Of a DNA stretch of 64,000 bases, positions 60,677 to 64,000 are shown one piece after another. Position 1 is the stretch's first letter. Each line of letters opens with the position of its first letter. The DNA lies in the NCBI RefSeq assembly GCF_009617595.1, contig NZ_WIXK01000002.1, positions 372,001 to 436,000 on the forward strand. The letters are read 5' to 3'. The position numbers and the translations under genes were made by a program. Source of the DNA: Tritonibacter aquimaris. Lineage in GTDB: Bacteria; Pseudomonadota; Alphaproteobacteria; Rhodobacterales; Rhodobacteraceae. The notes beneath the pieces are model-generated. The model made no database searches, was not told where the DNA came from, and saw only the letters and a program-made list of their open reading frames with translations.

Positions 60677-61758
60677 CTTGCCGTCAACCGTTCGCCGCTG
60701 TTGCTGTCAAACAGATGCAGATGTTCTGCGCTTGACGCCAGCGACAGCACCGATCCTGCATCCGGCGCGTGAATGCCGCTCAGCCGCAGCGCCAGCGTGG
60801 TGTCTGCACCGTTCTGCATCCCATGCACCACTGTGTCCGCGCCAAGTTGTTCGACAAAATCAACCTTCAGCTGGAACTGTGCTGCCTCAGCCGCAACCGC
60901 TTCCAGGTGTTCTGGGCGCACGCCCACATCAACCATCGTGCCTGCAGCGGCATCCGCTACCATTGGCAGGCGCAGCGACGACCCATCGGTCAGGGTAACA
61001 GACTGCTGCTCCGCATCCAGCGTACCTTGTAGGATATTCATCGCCGGGCTGCCGATGAAGTCCGCCACAAACCGGGACGCCGGGCGCAGATAGAGATCCA
61101 TCGGGGTGCCGATCTGTTCGATCTTGCCTGCGCTCATGATGATGATGCGATCGGCAAGGCTCATGGCTTCAACCTGATCGTGGGTCACATAAACAAATGT
61201 TGCCCCCAGACGTTTGTGCAGCGCTTTCAGCTCTGCGCGCAGCTGGGTGCGCAGCTTTGCGTCCAGGTTGGACAGCGGCTCATCAAACAGGAAGACCTTG
61301 GGATGGCGCACAATGGCGCGGCCCATGGCAACGCGCTGGCGCTGACCACCCGACAATTGGCCAGGCTTGCGATCAAGATATTCCTCAAGACGCAGGGTGC
61401 GTGCCGCTGCTGTGATGCGCGCATCAATCTCAGACTTGGCCATGCGCTGGTTTTTCAATCCATAGGCCATGTTCTGGCGCACGCTCATATGCGGATAAAG
61501 CGCGTAGTTCTGAAACACCATTGCAATATCGCGGCGCGCCGGATCCACATCGTTGACCACCACGTCATCGATCAGAATGTCGCCTTCGGTGACATCTTCC
61601 AGCCCGGCGATCATCCGCAAGAGGGTGGATTTACCGCAGCCCGACGGGCCAACCAGCACGATGAATTCGCCATCCTGGATCTGAAAATCCGCCCCATGCA
61701 CGGCCTTATAGCCATTGGGATATGTCTTGCGAACGGTGTCGAGTGTGACATTTGCCAT
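60673..61758 (-). CDS. ugpC: Ugp-type ABC transporter ATP-binding protein UgpC
   Basis: 361 residues. Walker A VGPSGCGKSTLLRMIAGL, Q-loop VFQNYALYPHMSV, signature LSGGQRQRVAMGRAIV, Walker B LFDEPLSNLDAKLR and H-loop VTHDQVEAMSLADRI are all intact. The C-terminal regulatory (MalK/UgpC-type OB-fold) domain occupies about residues 240-361. It energises import of sn-glycerol-3-phosphate or its diesters with UgpA and UgpE. It sits 12 bases after ugpE and overlaps glpQ by four bases. Confidence 0.93.
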   Translation of the reverse strand: MANVTLDTVRKTYPNGYKAVHGADFQIQDGEFIVLVGPSGCGKSTLLRMIAGLEDVTEGDILIDDVVVNDVDPARRDIAMVFQNYALYPHMSVRQNMAYGLKNQRMAKSEIDARITAAARTLRLEEYLDRKPGQLSGGQRQRVAMGRAIVRHPKVFLFDEPLSNLDAKLRTQLRAELKALHKRLGATFVYVTHDQVEAMSLADRIIIMSAGKIEQIGTPMDLYLRPASRFVADFIGSPAMNILQGTLDAEQQSVTLTDGSSLRLPMVADAAAGTMVDVGVRPEHLEAVAAEAAQFQLKVDFVEQLGADTVVHGMQNGADTTLALRLSGIHAPDAGSVLSLASSAEHLHLFDSNSGERLTAR

Positions 61759-61770
61759 TTCACAGGGTCC

Positions 61771-62664
61771 TTACTTATCAGATTCCGTCAGGCCCTTCAC
61801 GAACCAGCTCTGGAAGAAAATCACGATGGCAACCGGCGGTGTCATGGCGATGATCGCCAAGGCCATCGCAAGGCCATAATCAGGGATATTGGCGCCGATC
61901 CAGACCTGCATAATCTGTTTGATCCCGCGCACCAGGGTGAACATGCTCTCATCGGTGGTCATCAATGTGGGCCACAGATACTGGTTCCAGCCAAAGACAA
62001 ACATGATGATAAACATCGCCGCAATCATGGTCTGGCTCAGCGGCACCAGAATATCGACAAAGAATTTCAGCGGCCCCGCGCCATCAATGCGCGCAGCCTC
62101 CAACAGCTCCTCGGGCACCGATTTAAAGAACTGGCGGAAGTAGAATGTGCCAGTGGCCGAGGCAATCAGCGGAATGATCAGGCCAGGAAACGTGTTCAGC
62201 ATGCCCAGCGATTGCACCACCTCATAGGAGGGCAGAATGCGCACTTCCAGCGGCAGCAGCAGCGTGGTGAAAATCATCCAAAACGCAATGGTGCCAAAGC
62301 GGAAGCGGAAATAGACAATCGCATAGGCCGCCATCATCGAAATCACGATCTTGCCCACGGCAAATCCAATGCCAAGAATGAAAGAATTCATCAGCATCCG
62401 CGCGCCATCAACGGTCTTGGTAAAGCCACCTTTTTCAAACATGGCTTTGTCGTAGTTCTCCAACAGCTTGTCACCAAAGAAGAACTGGATGCCTTCTTTG
62501 TGGATGGTCACATTGTCAAAGCTTGAGGTGGTCAGCACCATCAACACCGGCAACAGCATCAAAAGCGAGCCGGCAATCAGGATGGCATGATCGCCCACCA
62601 GCCGCCATTTGATCGCTCTTTTGCGGCGCCGAGGGGTGGTGGTATGTGTCTCTATTACAGTCAT
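61771..62664 (-). CDS. ugpE: Ugp-type ABC permease UgpE
   Basis: 297 residues with six hydrophobic segments. The sequence closely follows E. coli UgpE: SYEVVQSLGMLNTFPGLIIP, SATGTFYFRQFFKSVPEELL, and the EAA loop EAARIDGAGPLKFFVDILVP, ending FVFGWNQYLWPTLMTTDES. The first 25 residues are basic and cytoplasmic. With UgpA it forms the membrane channel of the importer. It starts 11 bases downstream of ugpA. Assignment to Ugp rather than a general sugar permease rests on this detailed similarity. Confidence 0.92.
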   Translation of the reverse strand: MTVIETHTTTPRRRKRAIKWRLVGDHAILIAGSLLMLLPVLMVLTTSSFDNVTIHKEGIQFFFGDKLLENYDKAMFEKGGFTKTVDGARMLMNSFILGIGFAVGKIVISMMAAYAIVYFRFRFGTIAFWMIFTTLLLPLEVRILPSYEVVQSLGMLNTFPGLIIPLIASATGTFYFRQFFKSVPEELLEAARIDGAGPLKFFVDILVPLSQTMIAAMFIIMFVFGWNQYLWPTLMTTDESMFTLVRGIKQIMQVWIGANIPDYGLAMALAIIAMTPPVAIVIFFQSWFVKGLTESDK

Positions 62665-62675
62665 TTCTACACGCC

Positions 62676-63557
62676 TCAGTTATAGTGGACTCTGCGTTCC
62701 ATAAATCGGAACTGGAACACGGTGAGCACCAAAACAAGCACCATCAAGATAACCGACTGCGCCGAGGATCCACCCAGATCATTGCCGCGGAACCCATCCA
62801 AAAACACCTTGTAGACCAGCGTGATCGGGTTGTTGCCCGGCTCGCCCTTCAACACGATGTCGATGATGCCAAACGTGTCAAACAGCGCGTAGGTGATATT
62901 GATGATCAGCAGGAAAAAACCGGTTGGCGCCAGCAGCGGGAAGGTGATCGAAAAGAACCGGCTTACCGATGAGGGATCATCAATGATCGCCGCTTCGCGC
63001 ACGCTGCGCGGGATCGACTGCAGCCCCGCAAGGAAGAAGATGAAATTGATCGGGATCTGTTTCCACACCGAGATCATAATGATCGCCGTGGCGGTATCCC
63101 AGTAATCCACGCCAATTTTCAGATCCCAGCCAAAGAAACCCGCCAGATGGGTAAGCGGCCCAAGGCTTTGGTCAAACAGCAAGATCCCCATCAGCCCCGC
63201 AACCGGGGGCGCAATGGCGTAAACCCACATCAAAAAGATCCGATAGGATTTGGCCCCGCGAATGATGTTATCGGCCTTCACCGCCAAAAGCAGCGCTAAG
63301 GCCAGCGAAAAGAACGCCACCAATACTGTGAAAATCAGGGTGAACTGGGCGATATTGCCATATTCAGAGCCTGAAACCACATCGCGGTAATTGTCGAACC
63401 CCACAAAGGTGGAGCCAAATCCAAACGGGTCTTCCAGATAAAACGACGATCGGATCGCCTCGGCCGCAGGCCAGTAAAAGAACAACATGATGATCGACAG
63501 CTGCGGTATCAGCAACAGATACGGAAACAGCGGTCGAGAGAATTGCACACGCTTCAT
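62676..63557 (-). CDS. ugpA: Ugp-type ABC permease UgpA
   Basis: 293 residues with six hydrophobic segments. PYLLLIPQLSIIMLFFYWPAAEAIRSSF, DPFGFGSTFVGFDNY and SVWKQIPINFIFFLAGLQSIP match UgpA, and the family C-terminal stretch AQSVILMVLVLVLTVFQFRF is present. The EAA loop is REAAIIDDPSSVSRFFSITFP, somewhat unusual in having DDPSS where most have DGAGP or similar. The ATG ending at 63557 is preceded by AGGGAGACAAGA; the longer frame to 63605 runs into the terminator hairpin. Confidence 0.92.
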   Translation of the reverse strand: MKRVQFSRPLFPYLLLIPQLSIIMLFFYWPAAEAIRSSFYLEDPFGFGSTFVGFDNYRDVVSGSEYGNIAQFTLIFTVLVAFFSLALALLLAVKADNIIRGAKSYRIFLMWVYAIAPPVAGLMGILLFDQSLGPLTHLAGFFGWDLKIGVDYWDTATAIIMISVWKQIPINFIFFLAGLQSIPRSVREAAIIDDPSSVSRFFSITFPLLAPTGFFLLIINITYALFDTFGIIDIVLKGEPGNNPITLVYKVFLDGFRGNDLGGSSAQSVILMVLVLVLTVFQFRFMERRVHYN

Positions 63558-63587
63558 TCTTGTCTCCCTAAGGGGCAGGCGCTTTAC

Positions 63588-63618
63588 AAAAAAACGACGG
63601 ACCATTGCTGGTCCGCCG
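63588..63618 (-). terminator. Attenuating terminator between ugpB and ugpA
   Basis: On the minus strand: CGGCGGACCA-GCAA-TGGTCCGTCG with one wobble pair, then seven T residues. It lies just after the ugpB stop and before ugpA. Such hairpins after the binding-protein gene allow more binding protein than permease to be made, by partial termination or mRNA protection. Confidence 0.85.
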
Positions 63619-63637
63619 CGTGGGGGTGGGGCTTAAA

Positions 63638-64000
63638 TTAGCCCTGGGTTTTGGCAAAACGTGCCAAGAGCTTGTTGGCGTCTTCCTCGATGGTTTTGAA
63701 CGCATCTTCTACAGATGTTTCACCAGCCAGGATCTTGCCATATTCACGGTTCATCACGTCACGCACCTGAACATAGAAACCCATGCGGTAACCTTTGGTG
63801 TTTTCACCAGAAGGCAGGGTTAGCTGTTTGATGCCGATTTCAGCAGCAGGCGCGCGGTCATAGTGGCCGTCGGTTTTTGCCAGCTCATAGGCAGCGTTGG
63901 TGATCGGCACATAACCGGTTTCTTTGTGCCAGTAATACTGGGTCTCAGGCGAGGTCAGGAAGCGGAAGAATTCAGCGGTTGCTTTGTTTTCTTCAGCCGA
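63638..64000 (-). CDS. ugpB: Ugp-type periplasmic substrate-binding protein UgpB (C-terminal part, cut by window edge)
   Basis: The last 120 residues of an extracellular binding protein; the 5' part lies beyond position 64000. The visible segment runs EFFRFLTSPETQYYWHKETGYVPITNAAYE, then LTLPSGENTKGYRMGFYVQVRDVMNREYGKILAGETSVEDAF, which parallels the C-terminus of E. coli UgpB (HQKTGYLPIT, FTKGLRLGNMPQIR). It should deliver sn-glycerol-3-phosphate or glycerophosphodiesters to UgpAE. It is the first visible gene of the ugpBAEC-glpQ-HAD-deoR operon. Confidence 0.88.
   Translation of the reverse strand, partial: SAEENKATAEFFRFLTSPETQYYWHKETGYVPITNAAYELAKTDGHYDRAPAAEIGIKQLTLPSGENTKGYRMGFYVQVRDVMNREYGKILAGETSVEDAFKTIEEDANKLLARFAKTQG

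Noticed and set aside
61180-62526. Plus-strand frame of 448 residues antisense to ugpC and ugpE
   Set aside because: It spans the junction of two well-defined minus-strand genes; its His/Gln/Arg-rich translation is typical of antisense shadow frames.

Overview
The window looks like chromosomal core sequence of an alphaproteobacterium of the Rhodobacterales (Roseobacter group). The evidence is GC-rich, closely packed genes, frequent GTG/TTG starts with 4-base ATGA or GTGA overlaps, and family content typical of that group (DUF6478, DUF2794, DUF1285, a zf-CHCC mini-protein, a YhhQ-type transporter, and a MoxR/DUF58/DUF4159 cluster). No rRNA, tRNA, CRISPR array, phage or insertion sequence was seen. 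The genus cannot be fixed from this sequence alone.

Layout. 1-3.4 kb: edge of a queuosine-precursor transporter, then a minus-strand operon of a UMF1-type MFS transporter, MepA endopeptidase and a phytase-like esterase. 3.6-9.1 kb: YggT, RecQ, YaaA and a hybrid histidine kinase. 9.5-16.8 kb: a translationally coupled minus-strand operon of a MoxR AAA+ ATPase, a DUF58 protein and two large inner-membrane proteins, with DUF1285 divergent from it. 16.8-24.9 kb: an unidentified gene, a hydroxypyruvate-isomerase-like enzyme, DUF2798, DNA polymerase I, a secreted hypothetical, a zinc-finger mini-protein, an ABC ATPase and a polytopic membrane protein. 25-29 kb: a tight gpmI-envC-ctpA operon. 29-36.5 kb: Ada plus a PEP-mutase-like enzyme, two Rhodobacterales-type hypotheticals, a lipoprotein, a CPBP protease, accD and folC. 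36.6-49.6 kb: ZapE, MFS and EamA transporters, HAD, NIPSNAP, YaiI, SthA, S-formylglutathione hydrolase, an AEC carrier, a TetR regulator, DUF2794, an NlpC/P60 peptidase, an M17 peptidase and a helical Hpt-like protein. 49.9-56.6 kb: a DUF3095 cyclase-like protein with tandem repeats at its 5' end, asd, a small hypothetical, a DUF4139 secreted protein, a decayed ABC ATPase, an AT-rich 0.66-kb gap and an HpaR-type MarR regulator. 56.7-64 kb: a glycerate 2-kinase, then the minus-strand operon ugpBAEC-glpQ-HAD-deoR, whose ugpB runs off the right edge.

How the genes work together. The clearest pathway is at the right end. A Ugp-type ABC importer for glycerol-3-phosphate or glycerophosphodiesters, a glycerophosphodiesterase, a HAD-IIA phosphatase and a DeoR repressor read as one salvage unit. 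The middle of the window has several envelope genes (MepA, EnvC-like, CtpA, NlpC/P60, MoxR cluster), but they are in separate operons.

The most interesting structural signal is a family of intergenic palindromic elements. They share conserved flanks (GCTCCCGCC and GTTGGGC), while the stem between them changes sequence and keeps its pairing. Every recognisable copy lies between the 3' ends of converging genes. Other points worth a look are an orphan ABC protein in which nearly every catalytic motif has decayed, the DUF3095 gene with five 14-bp repeats next to its start codon, a possible phosphoryl-transfer protein without its histidine, and the function-unknown MoxR operon.
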